From Microcoleus sp. bin48.metabat.b7b8b9.023 (GTDB lineage Bacteria > Cyanobacteriota > Cyanobacteriia > Cyanobacteriales > Microcoleaceae), in assembly GCF_013299185.1 (NCBI RefSeq), contig NZ_JAAFKG010000010.1:1-64000 (forward strand): DNA of 64,000 nucleotides, given 5' to 3'. The notes beneath the pieces were generated by a model. That model was not told where the DNA came from and did no database searches. It saw only the letters and a program-made list of their open reading frames with translations. Positions 17,787 through 26,722 of this stretch are shown here, one piece after another (the stretch's first letter is position 1; the number at the start of each line of letters is the position of its first letter). Both the position numbers and the translations under genes were made by a program.

Positions 17787-18950
17787 GTGAAAAAACTCAA
17801 ATACGCCCTAGTTCATGAATGGTTGACGCCCTTAGCTACCGGCGGTTCAGAACTCGTAGTTGCCGAAATCCTCAAATACATAGACGCTGATATCTATGCC
17901 CTCATTGACTTTGAATCGACGAATCCCGAAAGCTATCTGTTCGGGCGACAGATTGGCACGACATTTTTGCAGCATTTCCCTAAGGCCCGCAGCGGCGTGC
18001 AAAAATATTTGCCATTCCTGCCGATCGCGATCGAACAAATCGATCTGCGAGAATACGACATCATCCTCTCATCCTCCCACGCCGTCGCCAAAGGCATCCT
18101 CAGCAGTCCAGGGCAAATGCACGTCTGCTACTGCCACACGCCCATGCGCTACGCCTGGGACTTAACTTTTGACTATTTACGCAGCAGCAAAGCCGGACGG
18201 GGCATCCCGGGCTTGCTGACGCGATATTTGTTGCACCGACTGCGGCAGTGGGATGTACTTTCAGCCAACCGCGTCGATTATTTCATCGCCAACTCCCAAC
18301 ACACCGCGCGCCGAATTTGGCGGTGCTACCGACGGCGCGCCGAGGTGATTTATCCGCCGGTAAATATCGAGAGATTTTCCTTGATGCGGCAAAAACAAGA
18401 CTTTTACGTGACAGTGTGCCGATTGGTAAGCTACAAAAACGTAAGTGCGATCGTCCAAGCATTCAATCAACTCGGGCATACTCTCATTGTCATCGGCACC
18501 GGGCCAGAATTAGACATGATTCGGCAAATCGCCAAACCCAACGTGCAACTACTCGGCTGGCAGCCCGCCTCCGTAGTGGAAAAGTACATGGCCCAAGCAA
18601 AAGCCTTTGTGTATGCAGCTTGCGAAGATTTTGGCATCGCTTTAGTAGAAGCTCAAGCTTGCGGGACACCAGTAATTGCCTATGCAGCAGGCGGCGCTTT
18701 GGAGACAGTGCTCGACATTCGCCAACACCCAGAGACTGGGACAGGTTTATTTTTCCCCTCCCAAACCGCAGCAGCAATAGTCGAAGCTGTCGAAGAATTT
18801 GAGCAGTTGCAAGGCAAATTTGAGCCAGAAATGGCACGCTGGCGCGCCTCCCAGTTTGCCCCAGAAGTCTTTGAGCAGCGCTATCTAGCTTTTGTGGAAC
18901 ACTCCTATCAGGAATTTCAATCAGTCAACTTTACCAAGTCTGGGAGGTGA
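17787..18950 (+). CDS. Glycosyltransferase family 4
   Basis: The protein has 387 residues with a GTG start. It has the GT-B fold of GT4 retaining enzymes: an N-terminal acceptor half starting ALVHEWLTPLATGGSE and a C-terminal nucleotide-sugar half with the E-x7-E motif in EDFGIALVE, then AQACGTPVIAY. It probably adds a sugar during assembly of exopolysaccharide, as the next genes encode a polyprenyl-phosphate sugar transferase and GDP-fucose enzymes. Donor and acceptor are unknown. It has no membrane segments. A heptamer tract starts ten bases after the stop. Confidence 0.88.
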   Translation: MKKLKYALVHEWLTPLATGGSELVVAEILKYIDADIYALIDFESTNPESYLFGRQIGTTFLQHFPKARSGVQKYLPFLPIAIEQIDLREYDIILSSSHAVAKGILSSPGQMHVCYCHTPMRYAWDLTFDYLRSSKAGRGIPGLLTRYLLHRLRQWDVLSANRVDYFIANSQHTARRIWRCYRRRAEVIYPPVNIERFSLMRQKQDFYVTVCRLVSYKNVSAIVQAFNQLGHTLIVIGTGPELDMIRQIAKPNVQLLGWQPASVVEKYMAQAKAFVYAACEDFGIALVEAQACGTPVIAYAAGGALETVLDIRQHPETGTGLFFPSQTAAAIVEAVEEFEQLQGKFEPEMARWRASQFAPEVFEQRYLAFVEHSYQEFQSVNFTKSGR

Positions 18951-18960
18951 GAGAGGGGTT

Positions 18961-19040
18961 CAACAGTTGACAGTTGACAGTTGACAGTTGACAGTTGGGG
19001 GAGAGGGGGGAGAGGGGGAGAGGGGGAGAGGGGGAGAGGG
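18961..19040. repeat. TTGACAG heptamer tract followed by a G-rich purine tract
   Basis: About five CAGTTGA heptamers (18961-18997) run straight into alternating GGGGGAGA blocks up to 19040. The purine tract has several runs of four to six G and could form quadruplex or triplex DNA. Confidence 0.8.
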
Positions 19041-19064
19041 CAACACATTCATTGTTCAAAATGG

Positions 19065-19290
19065 CTTCAGAAGCGCTCAAAGTCTGTCTGTATAAGTGCT
19101 TTATCGGTTCTATCACCTTCGTTTTTACTGATTCCGAAGCCTGATTCCGAAGGTCTTCAGAATCCCTGAAAACCTCTCCGCATAATTGCTTTGTCCATTA
19201 TTCCGACTTCCAGATTCGTGATTCCGAAGGTCTTCAGAATCCCTGAAAGCCTCTCTGCATAAGTGCTTTGTCGGTTCTTCCGGCTTCCTT
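19065..19290. repeat. 77-bp repeats, about three copies
   Basis: GATTCCGAAGGTCTTCAGAA occurs at 19143 and 19220, each followed by CCCTGAAA.CCTCTC.GCATAA and TGCTTTGTC; a diverged copy starts near 19065. With the tract before it, this fills the 471-bp gap 18951-19421, and no gene is seen. Confidence 0.7.
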
Positions 19291-19421
19291 CTGCCTGATT
19301 TTTTCTTGCTACTTGCTTCTTCCGAAGACAGAAAATTGAGTATTGGAAACATAATTCAGAGAACAAAGCGTCTTGAGGCTTTATGATCGTGACTGTGTGT
19401 GGTGTGAAGTGAAGGAGTAAG

Positions 19422-20153
19422 ATGACTGCCGACAGCCAACTAATCTCCGGCAAGGTAATTCGAGCGATCGCAAGACGCGGTTTTGCGCCTGTCCTGCAAG
19501 GAGATAGACTTATCAGTCGTTCTCTAGAGAGACTCGACGGAGAATTTTTCAAGCGGTTATTTGACATTCTCTTTTCCTTATCGGTTCTAATCCTGTTTGC
19601 TCCGGTTTACCTGCTTTTGGCTCTCTCAATCGCCTTAAGCTCGTCCGGGCCTATCTTTTACGTACAGGAACGAGTAGGCAAAAACCGTAAAATGTTTTAT
19701 TGCCTTAAATTTAGAACGATGGTGGAAAATGCGGACGACATATTGCTGGAAATCATGGAAAAATCTCCGCATTTGCGTCAAGAGTTTGAGGACAATTTCA
19801 AACTTAAACAAGACCCTCGAATTACCTGGATTGGAAGATTTTTACGAATGACCAGTTTAGACGAGTTCCCCCAGTTTTGGAATGTATTAAAAGGAGATAT
19901 GAGCGTCGTCGGGCCGAGACCTTTAGTTGAAGAAGAACTGCCGAGATACGGCCGTCACATCAACAAAATTCTCACCATCAGACCTGGAATTACAGGCTTG
20001 TGGCAAGTGTCCGGTCGCAACGACATTCCATATCCCCGGCGAGTCCAAATCGACCTCTATTACGCCAATGACAAAAACCTTTGGATGGATATGTGGATTG
20101 TTTTCAAAACAATTGGAGTTGTGATTTTCCCCAAAAATAACGGCGCATATTAA
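19422..20153 (+). CDS. Polyprenyl-phosphate sugar phosphotransferase
   Basis: The protein has 243 residues with GGAG five bases before the ATG. It is a bacterial sugar transferase of the WbaP/PglC superfamily: one N-terminal membrane helix (about 48-70), then the cytoplasmic catalytic core with KFRTM, the catalytic Asp-Glu in SLDEFPQ, MSVVGPRPL and RPGITGLWQVSGR. It transfers a sugar phosphate from a nucleotide sugar to undecaprenyl phosphate, starting a polysaccharide repeat unit. Only the catalytic half found in longer WbaP proteins is present, with a short N-terminus. It fits the neighbouring exopolysaccharide genes. Confidence 0.9.
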   Translation: MTADSQLISGKVIRAIARRGFAPVLQGDRLISRSLERLDGEFFKRLFDILFSLSVLILFAPVYLLLALSIALSSSGPIFYVQERVGKNRKMFYCLKFRTMVENADDILLEIMEKSPHLRQEFEDNFKLKQDPRITWIGRFLRMTSLDEFPQFWNVLKGDMSVVGPRPLVEEELPRYGRHINKILTIRPGITGLWQVSGRNDIPYPRRVQIDLYYANDKNLWMDMWIVFKTIGVVIFPKNNGAY

Positions 20154-20379
20154 TTTTTGTCGGCAGTCAGCCATCGGTAGTTAGTTTTGTTTGTTACTGA
20201 CCACTGATGCTGACTACTGACAGCAAGCGGCAAACTCTTTACTCAAACAAAACACTTCCTTGATGCCGATCGAAGAATTGTGAGTTAAGGTAGAGCTTGA
20301 GCATACGACGGGCAGGCAACAACAGCCTCTACCCTAAAAGTCCCAAGTGAATTAACACAGCCTGTCAAAGGAAAATCAG

Positions 20380-21411
20380 ATGACGCAACGCAAGCGAGCG
20401 CTAATAACAGGTATTACAGGTCAAGACGGCTCCTACTTGAGCGAATTACTGTTAGAAAAAGGATACGAAGTTCACGGCATTATCCGGCGCAGTTCTAGTT
20501 TCAATACCGATCGCATTGACCATATCTATGTCGATCCTCACAGCGAGGATGCAAAGTTGTTTCTGCACTACGGCGACTTGACCGACGGCACTACTCTCCG
20601 CCGAATATTGGAACAAGTTCAGCCTGTAGAAGTTTATAACTTAGGCGCTCAATCCCACGTTAGAGTCAGTTTTGACTCGCCGGAATATACGGTTGATGCC
20701 GTAGGGATGGGGGTACTCCGACTACTAGAAGCAATTCGGGACTACCAGAATCGCACAGGCATAGAAGTGCGGTTTTATCAAGCAGGTTCTTCTGAAATGT
20801 TTGGCTTAGTGCAGGAAGTTCCGCAGAAGGAAACAACTCCCTTTTATCCCAGAAGTCCCTACGCTTGTGCCAAAGTTTACGGTCACTGGCAAACAATAAA
20901 TTATCGCGAATCCTACGGACTTTTTGCTTGTAACGGCATCTTGTTCAATCACGAGTCTCCGCGCCGTGGCGAAACTTTTGTAACTCGCAAAATTACTCGG
21001 GCTGTTGCCAGAATTGTCACAGGCCAGCAGAAAAAACTTTATTTGGGCAACCTCGATTCCAAGCGGGACTGGGGCTTTGCTAAAGACTACGTGCGGGCAA
21101 TGTGGCTGATGCTGCAACAAGACAAGCCTGACGATTACGTAATTGCTACCAACGAAACCCATTCCATTAAAGAATTTCTAGATTTGGCCTTTACTTACGT
21201 CAATTTAGATTGGCAAAAATATGTGGAGTTTGACGAACGTTACTTGCGTCCGGCAGAAGTTGAACTGTTGATTGGTGATTCGACTAAGGCGCGCCAGCAA
21301 TTAAATTGGGAACCTTCTGTAACTTTTGAGCAGTTAGTGCATTTAATGGTAGATGCTGACATGAAATCGCTCAAAAAGCAAGAACGAGGTTCTGGCAATG
21401 GATTTGATTGA
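20380..21411 (+). CDS. gmd: GDP-mannose 4,6-dehydratase
   Basis: The protein has 343 residues with AAGGA before the ATG. It converts GDP-D-mannose to GDP-4-keto-6-deoxymannose, the first step to GDP-L-fucose. The Rossmann motif [11 protein letters not shown] (about 10-20), [10 protein letters not shown], the SSEMFG segment with catalytic Ser/Glu, the Tyr-x3-Lys pair in YACAKVY, and [16 protein letters not shown] are all present and collinear with the family. The length is normal. The fcl gene follows 535 bases downstream and completes the pathway. Confidence 0.95.
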   Translation: MTQRKRALITGITGQDGSYLSELLLEKGYEVHGIIRRSSSFNTDRIDHIYVDPHSEDAKLFLHYGDLTDGTTLRRILEQVQPVEVYNLGAQSHVRVSFDSPEYTVDAVGMGVLRLLEAIRDYQNRTGIEVRFYQAGSSEMFGLVQEVPQKETTPFYPRSPYACAKVYGHWQTINYRESYGLFACNGILFNHESPRRGETFVTRKITRAVARIVTGQQKKLYLGNLDSKRDWGFAKDYVRAMWLMLQQDKPDDYVIATNETHSIKEFLDLAFTYVNLDWQKYVEFDERYLRPAEVELLIGDSTKARQQLNWEPSVTFEQLVHLMVDADMKSLKKQERGSGNGFD

Positions 21412-21946
21412 TCCACAAAACTAAACCGTCAGTCGATTTTAGATTTTAGATTTTAGATTTTAGATTTTAGATTTTGGACTTACTCCACAGATGAATCTGA
21501 AAGTTGGAACTCTTAGTCTAAAATTTTTGACACTCCCCGAATCCTGTCACGTGCTTGTATCCGTTTCCAGGTGTGGTGACTGCTAACAATTTGTATGGGT
21601 AGCGTCCCGTCTGTTACCCGATTCGCGTACCGGGCATTACCCATACAAACAGTTTACAAGTGATGAGAGGATTGTTGTAGCTATTAGTGCGGGCATTCCA
21701 ACAACCAGCTTAACTGCTGGCCAAATTTTCGCCTGTGCGGGCCAGCAAAAACATTAAAATCATCGTTGAGGACTCGCAAGCCCATAAATCTCACTTTCGG
21801 GTACAAACTGAGCAATTTTTCCCTATCTGGGACAGCTAAAACTGACTTGTTAGCGCCTGCTGTAGCGGAAAGCTTTTTTGCTAAAGTAACAATTTTAGAC
21901 TGGAAATTGTCGATCGACCTTTATTGCCAATCCCGAGGATAAAATT
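21412..21946. other. Repeat-bearing spacer between gmd and fcl
   Basis: The spacer holds an ATTTTAG heptamer run (about 21436-21476) and an inverted repeat at 21590-21649 with arms TTTGTATGGGTA and TACCCATACAAA. No coding sequence is convincing. Confidence 0.6.
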
Positions 21947-22891
21947 ATGACAAGCTTGGATTTAAGCAACAAACGCATTCTAGTCACGGGCGGCGCCGGT
22001 TTCCTCGGCCGTCAGGTAATCGACCAATTAGTCAAAGCAGGGGCCGATGCTGATAAAATTTCAGTTAGTCGATCGCGCGACTGCGACTTGCGCGTCATGG
22101 AAAACTGCAAGCGCGCCGCCGACCAACAAGACATCATCATCCACTTAGCAGCCCACGTCGGTGGCATCGGTTTAAACTTAATCAAACCAGCAGAACTATT
22201 TTACGACAATTTGATGATGGGCGCGCAACTAATCCACGCAGCCTACGAAGCAGGAGTCGAAAAATTCGTCTGCGTCGGCACAATTTGCGCCTATCCCAAC
22301 TTAACCCCAGTTCCCTTCAAAGAAGACGACATCTGGAACGGCTATCCCGAAGTAACCAACGCACCCTACGGAATAGCAAAGAAAGCCTTATTAGTGCAAC
22401 TACAATCCTACCGCCAGCAGTACGGATTCAACGGTATCTATTTGCTACCAGTTAATTTGTACGGCCCAGAAGATAACTTCGATCCGAAAAGTTCCCATGT
22501 AATTCCCGCATTAATTCGCAAAGTCCACGAAGCCCAAGAAAGAGGAGACAAAACATTACCAGTTTGGGGAGACGGCAGCCCCAGTCGCGAGTTTTTGTAT
22601 TCCACAGATGCCGCGCGCGGGATTGTGATGGCAGCTCAATCTTACAACGAATCTGACCCAGTTAATTTGGGAACCAATAGCGAAGTTAAAATTCGCAATT
22701 TAGTAGAAACGATTTGCGAATTGATGGGATATGAGGGAGAAATTGTTTGGGAAACAGACAAACCAAACGGTCAGCCGCGCCGCTGTTTGGACACCCAAAG
22801 GGCTAAGGAAAGGTTTGGTTTTGTAGCCGAAGTCGAGTTTAAGGAAGGCTTAAAAAATACGATTGATTGGTATCGAAAACACGCAGTTTGA
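21947..22891 (+). CDS. fcl: GDP-L-fucose synthase
   Basis: The protein has 314 residues with GAGG upstream of the ATG. It epimerises and reduces GDP-4-keto-6-deoxymannose to GDP-L-fucose using NADPH. The Rossmann motif [12 protein letters not shown] lies near residue 12, [10 protein letters not shown] near 65, the catalytic Tyr-x3-Lys in YGIAKKA near 142, and [10 protein letters not shown] plus [10 protein letters not shown] follow. The length matches the family. With gmd upstream it forms the complete two-step route to GDP-fucose. A strong terminator follows directly. Confidence 0.94.
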   Translation: MTSLDLSNKRILVTGGAGFLGRQVIDQLVKAGADADKISVSRSRDCDLRVMENCKRAADQQDIIIHLAAHVGGIGLNLIKPAELFYDNLMMGAQLIHAAYEAGVEKFVCVGTICAYPNLTPVPFKEDDIWNGYPEVTNAPYGIAKKALLVQLQSYRQQYGFNGIYLLPVNLYGPEDNFDPKSSHVIPALIRKVHEAQERGDKTLPVWGDGSPSREFLYSTDAARGIVMAAQSYNESDPVNLGTNSEVKIRNLVETICELMGYEGEIVWETDKPNGQPRRCLDTQRAKERFGFVAEVEFKEGLKNTIDWYRKHAV

Positions 22892-22895
22892 GTGT

Positions 22896-22932
22896 AAAAA
22901 AATCCGGTTTCTTGAAGAAACCGGATTTTTTT
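22896..22932 (+). terminator. Rho-independent terminator after fcl
   Basis: AATCCGGTTTCTT and AAGAAACCGGATT pair around a one- or two-base loop and are followed by a run of eight T. The 5' A-run makes it potentially bidirectional. Confidence 0.9.
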
Positions 22933-23029
22933 TAGAAAATTTCTTTATAATACTCGGCGGTTGAAACCGCTACTACACAAACAAAGTCCGCCTTCGCGGA
23001 CTAAGAATAAGAAATTAGGCTCGCATTGC

Positions 23030-23142
23030 GAATTAAATAATTTACACATATTTGTGGGATGGGCCAAAAAAGCCGGTCTAGAAAGGACGGGTTCTTTGGG
23101 CCCATCCCACAAGAACAATAAAAATTGTAAGTTATTTAATTC
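23030..23142. mobile_element. MITE-like palindromic element, full copy
   Basis: The same 17-base inverted ends as at 14256 (GAATTAAATAATTTACA / TGTAAGTTATTTAATTC) enclose an inner perfect hairpin TGTGGGATGGGCC / GGCCCATCCCACA. There is no coding capacity. It lies in the gap 22892-23252. Confidence 0.7.
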
Positions 23143-23252
23143 TCATTCCTTATATCAATCGATCGCCTCTCGGGTAGAACTCTCCTACAATAATTACTTG
23201 TGCAACACCTTTATTGTAAAATATATGATTTTCCCCAGATGTTTATTTCAGA

Positions 23253-23747
23253 ATGGAACTGAACCAGCAGAAAGAACTTTTCAGCAAAGCTTATGTACGT
23301 GCCGTTGCAGCCGTAGCAGGTTTCTCTGTCAGTCAGCCAGAGGTAGATGACGACAGCATTGATTTAAAAATCGTGGCAAGAGGCGGTGAGGGAGTAGTTT
23401 TTTCCCCTGAGCTTAACTTACAATTGAAATGTACCTCAAGGGATTTACTGGACGGGCAGTTCATCCGATATCCGGTAAGGATAAAAAACTACAGGGATTT
23501 GATAATCAATTCCCAGGTTCCGCGCCTGTTAGTGGTAGTTTTAGTGCCGGAAAATCTAGAAAACTGGTTGCAGCAGTCTGAAGACGAAATGTGCATGAGG
23601 TATTGCGCCTACTGGGTGTCGCTGCGGGGACAGCCAGAAAGACTCAATACAGCGAATGTAACAGTTGAGTTATCCCGCTCTAATCAGTTCACTGTACAGG
23701 CTCTCAAGTCTATTATGCAGCGTCTCAGTCAAGGAGATTTACCGTGA
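23253..23747 (+). CDS. DUF4365 domain protein
   Basis: The protein has 164 residues. The pattern VDDDSIDLKIVARGG, then LNLQLKCTSRD, is typical of DUF4365, which has a restriction-endonuclease-like arrangement (acidic residue in the first strand, then Q-x-K). A nuclease-like role is possible from family knowledge but unproven here. No membrane segment or signal is present. The next gene overlaps its stop by four bases, so the two are translationally coupled and probably act together. Confidence 0.7.
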   Translation: MELNQQKELFSKAYVRAVAAVAGFSVSQPEVDDDSIDLKIVARGGEGVVFSPELNLQLKCTSRDLLDGQFIRYPVRIKNYRDLIINSQVPRLLVVVLVPENLENWLQQSEDEMCMRYCAYWVSLRGQPERLNTANVTVELSRSNQFTVQALKSIMQRLSQGDLP

Positions 23748-24289
23748 AAGTAACTGTAAAAGATAAGGAAATTTTCCAAACTATAGATCCAAATGTGCTA
23801 GGGGAACACTTAGAGGCAAATGGTTGGCAAAAAGTTGCTTTAGTATATGAAAATACTTGGATTTGGCACAAAAAGAATGATGCTGGTCAGGTTTTTGAAA
23901 TCAAGCAGCCTGTGAGACAAGAATTTGATGCTCCTCAGCTTATTGCTGAAGCTTTCAAGACGCTAGAAGTGGTAGAAAATCGCTCTCAGCTAGATATTCT
24001 CAGCGATTTAATCACGGTTTTACCTAATGTTGCAATCTCGGGATGGATTAATAAAGTACACGAGGAAGAATCGGCAACCTGCAAAATTATATTAATGGGA
24101 TTTGTGGTGGGGAAACTGAGAAAAATTAATCTGGAATTGAGCGACTCAGATTATCAGTTGGCCCTCAAAGCTTATGAAGCCCGATCGCCTGTCACCTGTT
24201 TTGGTGATTTAATTAAAGAAAATGACGGTTTCGTGTTAAACAATCCCCGCGATTTTGCCCTGCTGACTGAGGCAGAATTAATCTCATAG
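23744..24289 (+). CDS. Partner protein of the DUF4365 gene, unknown function
   Basis: The protein has 181 residues with a GTG start overlapping the TGA of the DUF4365 gene. It is soluble and acidic, with no recognisable domain. The N-terminal half contains WQKVALVYENTWIWHKKN, the central part a hydrophobic stretch ILSDLITVLPNVAISGWI, and the C-terminus PRDFALLTEAEL. The tight coupling suggests a two-component module, such as nuclease and inhibitor or effector and chaperone, but the sequence gives no direct proof. Confidence 0.65.
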   Translation: MKVTVKDKEIFQTIDPNVLGEHLEANGWQKVALVYENTWIWHKKNDAGQVFEIKQPVRQEFDAPQLIAEAFKTLEVVENRSQLDILSDLITVLPNVAISGWINKVHEEESATCKIILMGFVVGKLRKINLELSDSDYQLALKAYEARSPVTCFGDLIKENDGFVLNNPRDFALLTEAELIS

Positions 24290-24362
24290 TTTGGGAAATC
24301 CTGGTTGTGGTACAATATCAAGCAAAAATTATTGTGCCGATCGCATTACAGGAAAACAGGTT

Positions 24363-25187
24363 GTGCAAACTCTAAAATTAGGTGCATCGGGTTCCGATGT
24401 TGTGAAACTTCAAAAACGCTTGCTGGAGTTAGGGTTGAATCCGGGGAGGGCAGACGGCAAGTTTGGGCCGAAAACAGAAGCCTCTCTCAAACAGTTTCAA
24501 ACCAATCAAAAATTTTTGGCAAACGGCATAGTGGGCCCGGAAACGCTAGCTGCTTTGTTCCCTGGGGAACCTTTGGGGTCGTCACTTTTATCATACAGGG
24601 CGATCGAGCTAATCTTAGAATTCGAGGTCGGCGGCGGGCGGAAATATTACGAAAAGCTGTTGCAGCGTCCAACTTGGCCGGAAGGAGCATCGGGAATTAC
24701 GATCGGCATCGGCTACGATCTAGGTTACAACACAGTAGAAGTTTTCAACCAAGATTGGCAGAAATTAGGGGATGTTGAGCGCAAGCGTTTGAGTGACTGC
24801 TGCGAGTTAACAGGAGAAGCTGCGAACAACCTTTTAGATAGTGTTCGAGACATTATTGTTGCTTGGGAATTAGCATGGGATGTTTTTAATATTGTCACAG
24901 TACCGAAATTTTACAATCAGACAAAAGCAGCCTTTCCAGGTTTAGAAGAATTGCCGGTAGATGTTCAGGGAGGATTGGTAAGTTTGGTGTTCAATCGCGG
25001 CCCGAGTATGGAGGGAAACCGCCGCCGGGAAATGCGTGCAATCCGCGATTTAGTGCCGAAAAAAGATATCCAGGGAATTGCTGCACAAATCCGGGAAATG
25101 AAACGGATTTGGGTGGGTACGAGCATTGAAAAAGGTATCGGGAGACGGCGGGATGCGGAAGCTGATTTAATTCAGGAAAGTGCTTAA
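24363..25187 (+). CDS. Peptidoglycan-binding lysozyme-like protein
   Basis: The protein has 274 residues from a GTG at 24363 with AGGAAAACAGG just upstream; the longer in-frame reading from 24291 adds a stretch unlike the family. Residues 1-65 are a PG_binding_1 domain (LKLGASGSDVVKLQKRLLEL, DGKFGPKTEASLKQFQ). Residues about 80-270 resemble phage-type lysozymes: a glutamate in ILEFEVGGG, GITIGIGYDLGY near 115, and NRG near 215. No signal peptide is seen, so export would need a holin, lysis or another route. It could be a prophage or contractile-device remnant, or a self-lytic enzyme. Confidence 0.72.
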   Translation: MQTLKLGASGSDVVKLQKRLLELGLNPGRADGKFGPKTEASLKQFQTNQKFLANGIVGPETLAALFPGEPLGSSLLSYRAIELILEFEVGGGRKYYEKLLQRPTWPEGASGITIGIGYDLGYNTVEVFNQDWQKLGDVERKRLSDCCELTGEAANNLLDSVRDIIVAWELAWDVFNIVTVPKFYNQTKAAFPGLEELPVDVQGGLVSLVFNRGPSMEGNRRREMRAIRDLVPKKDIQGIAAQIREMKRIWVGTSIEKGIGRRRDAEADLIQESA

Positions 25188-25350
25188 TTACCAATGAATA
25201 ATGACTAATTGGGAACATCTCATTTTTGTAAAAAGTATTTTTTATTTGAGTGCTGTCCGCGCTATAAATGCAAAACTGAGATGCTCCCAACTCATTTAAC
25301 AACTTTTGCAGGATGACAAATATCTATCTTGAAGAAATTTGGTGCGTCGT

Positions 25351-25660
25351 CAGGAGTTGAATATTGAAAAAAAGAAGGACTGAAGTCCTTACTACGAACC
25401 AATCTGTTTGAGCGTCAGGAGTTGAATATTGAAAAAAAGAAGGACTGAAGTCCTTACTACGAACCAATCTGTTTGAGCGTCAGGAGTTGAATATTGAAAA
25501 AAAGAAGGACTGAAGTCCTTACTACGAACCAATCTGTTTGAGCGTCAGGAGTTGAATATTGAAAAAAAGAAGGACTGAAGTCCTTACTACGAACCAATCT
25601 GTTTGAGCGTCAGGAGTTGAATATTGAAAAAAAGAAGGACTGAAGTCCTTACTACGAACC
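25351..25660. repeat. Tandem array, 65-bp period, five copies
   Basis: CAGGAGTTGAATATTG begins copies at 25351, 25416, 25481, 25546 and 25611. Each unit contains the palindrome AAGGACTGAAGTCCTT followed by ACTACGAACC, i.e. half of the dispersed AGGACT family. The copies look identical. They fill most of the 488-bp gap between the lysozyme-like gene and desC. Confidence 0.92.
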
Positions 25661-25675
25661 TTGTAAGTCTAATAA

Positions 25676-26536
25676 TTAAAACTTTGAACTGGCAGCAATT
25701 CGCGGTGGTAGCACAACTTTCTTAGCTAAACCCAGCACTTTTAAAATTTTAATTGCCCACCAAGTCATGTCAATTTCCCACCATTTCCATCCAGCTTTTG
25801 CTACGTTCGGATAAGCGTGATGGTTGTTGTGCCAGCCTTCTCCGTAGGTGAGAATTGCTGCCCACCAAAGGTTGCGAGAATTGTCTTGGGATTTGAATGT
25901 GCGGTAGCCTGTCATGTGGCTGGCAGAGTTGATTAACCAAGTGCTGTGCCACAGCAAAACTGCCCTGAGAAATACGCCGTAAATCACAAATGACCAACCG
26001 CCAATTAGGTACAGCAAGATTCCTAAAGGAAGTTGCAATATCAGAAAGTTACGATTTAACCAGCGGTAAAAAGGATCTTTAGCTAAATCGGGAGCGTACT
26101 GTTTGTAAGTTTCGTAATTAAAAAACTCTGGGTGCGGGTAAAATATCCACATCATGTGACTCCACCAAAAACCGCGCCGCGCGGAGTAAGGATCTTTATT
26201 GTTATCTTCTGTGTAGAGGTGATGCTGGCGGTGTCCGGAAACCCAAAAAATCGGCCCGCCTTGTAATGCTAAAGCACCCATTGTGCCGATCGCATATTCT
26301 AGCCATTTAGGCACTTGCAAACTGCGGTGAGTTAACATTCGGTGATATCCCAAGCAAATGCCAATGCTGCCAAACAGCCAGTGCAGAAATATCGCTACAC
26401 CTAAAGCATACCAAGAAAAAAACCAAGGGGCTAATAAAGCTAGGCCGTGTATTGCCCCAAAAAATGCCGCAGTCGTCCAGTCAAACGCGATCGGCTGTTT
26501 GCCCTCAAGGGCAGTTTCGACGGAATTAGAATTCAT
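25676..26536 (-). CDS. desC: Delta-9 acyl-lipid desaturase
   Basis: The protein has 286 residues from the ATG at 26536, which has AAGGAC five bases upstream; in-frame starts further up lie inside the shared promoter. It introduces the first double bond into membrane-lipid acyl chains, using ferredoxin and oxygen. The three histidine boxes that bind the di-iron centre are HRMLTHRS (about 95), HRQHH (about 132) and HNNHH (about 262). Two pairs of membrane helices flank them. The gene diverges from a TetR-type regulator with operator-like palindromes between, so regulation by that protein is likely. The delta-9 specificity is assigned from family resemblance. Confidence 0.92.
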   Translation of the reverse strand: MNSNSVETALEGKQPIAFDWTTAAFFGAIHGLALLAPWFFSWYALGVAIFLHWLFGSIGICLGYHRMLTHRSLQVPKWLEYAIGTMGALALQGGPIFWVSGHRQHHLYTEDNNKDPYSARRGFWWSHMMWIFYPHPEFFNYETYKQYAPDLAKDPFYRWLNRNFLILQLPLGILLYLIGGWSFVIYGVFLRAVLLWHSTWLINSASHMTGYRTFKSQDNSRNLWWAAILTYGEGWHNNHHAYPNVAKAGWKWWEIDMTWWAIKILKVLGLAKKVVLPPRIAASSKF

Positions 26537-26652
26537 GAAAGTCCTTAATTTTAGATAACGGCGATCTGCTGACAAAACATCGATCGACCTTCCCTGTACA
26601 CTGGTTAAAACTGACGCTTGTGAAAGCATACGATTACAGGCCGAACGCTGCG

Positions 26653-26669
26653 TGCAAGTTTTACTTACA
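26653..26669. promoter_or_regulatory. Operator-like palindrome 1
   Basis: TGCAAGT-TTT-ACTTACA is a 17-bp inverted repeat with one mismatch. It lies in the divergent promoter region between desC and the TetR-type regulator. Confidence 0.65.
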
Positions 26670-26698
26670 TATTTAGCTTAACAGGCGTTTCTTTTTTG

Positions 26699-26715
26699 TG
26701 CAAGTACAACTTGCA
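26699..26715. promoter_or_regulatory. Operator-like palindrome 2
   Basis: TGCAAGT-ACA-ACTTGCA is a perfect 17-bp inverted repeat ending eight bases before the regulator ATG. Its centre is 46 bp from that of palindrome 1. Binding here would block translation initiation or transcription of the regulator, as in TetR autoregulation. Confidence 0.72.
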
Positions 26716-26722
26716 ATATATT

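Noticed and set aside
25351-25660. CRISPR array
   Set aside because: Units are identical over the full 65 bp with no unique spacers. The same holds for the arrays at 12491, 44979 and 58183. No cas genes are present.
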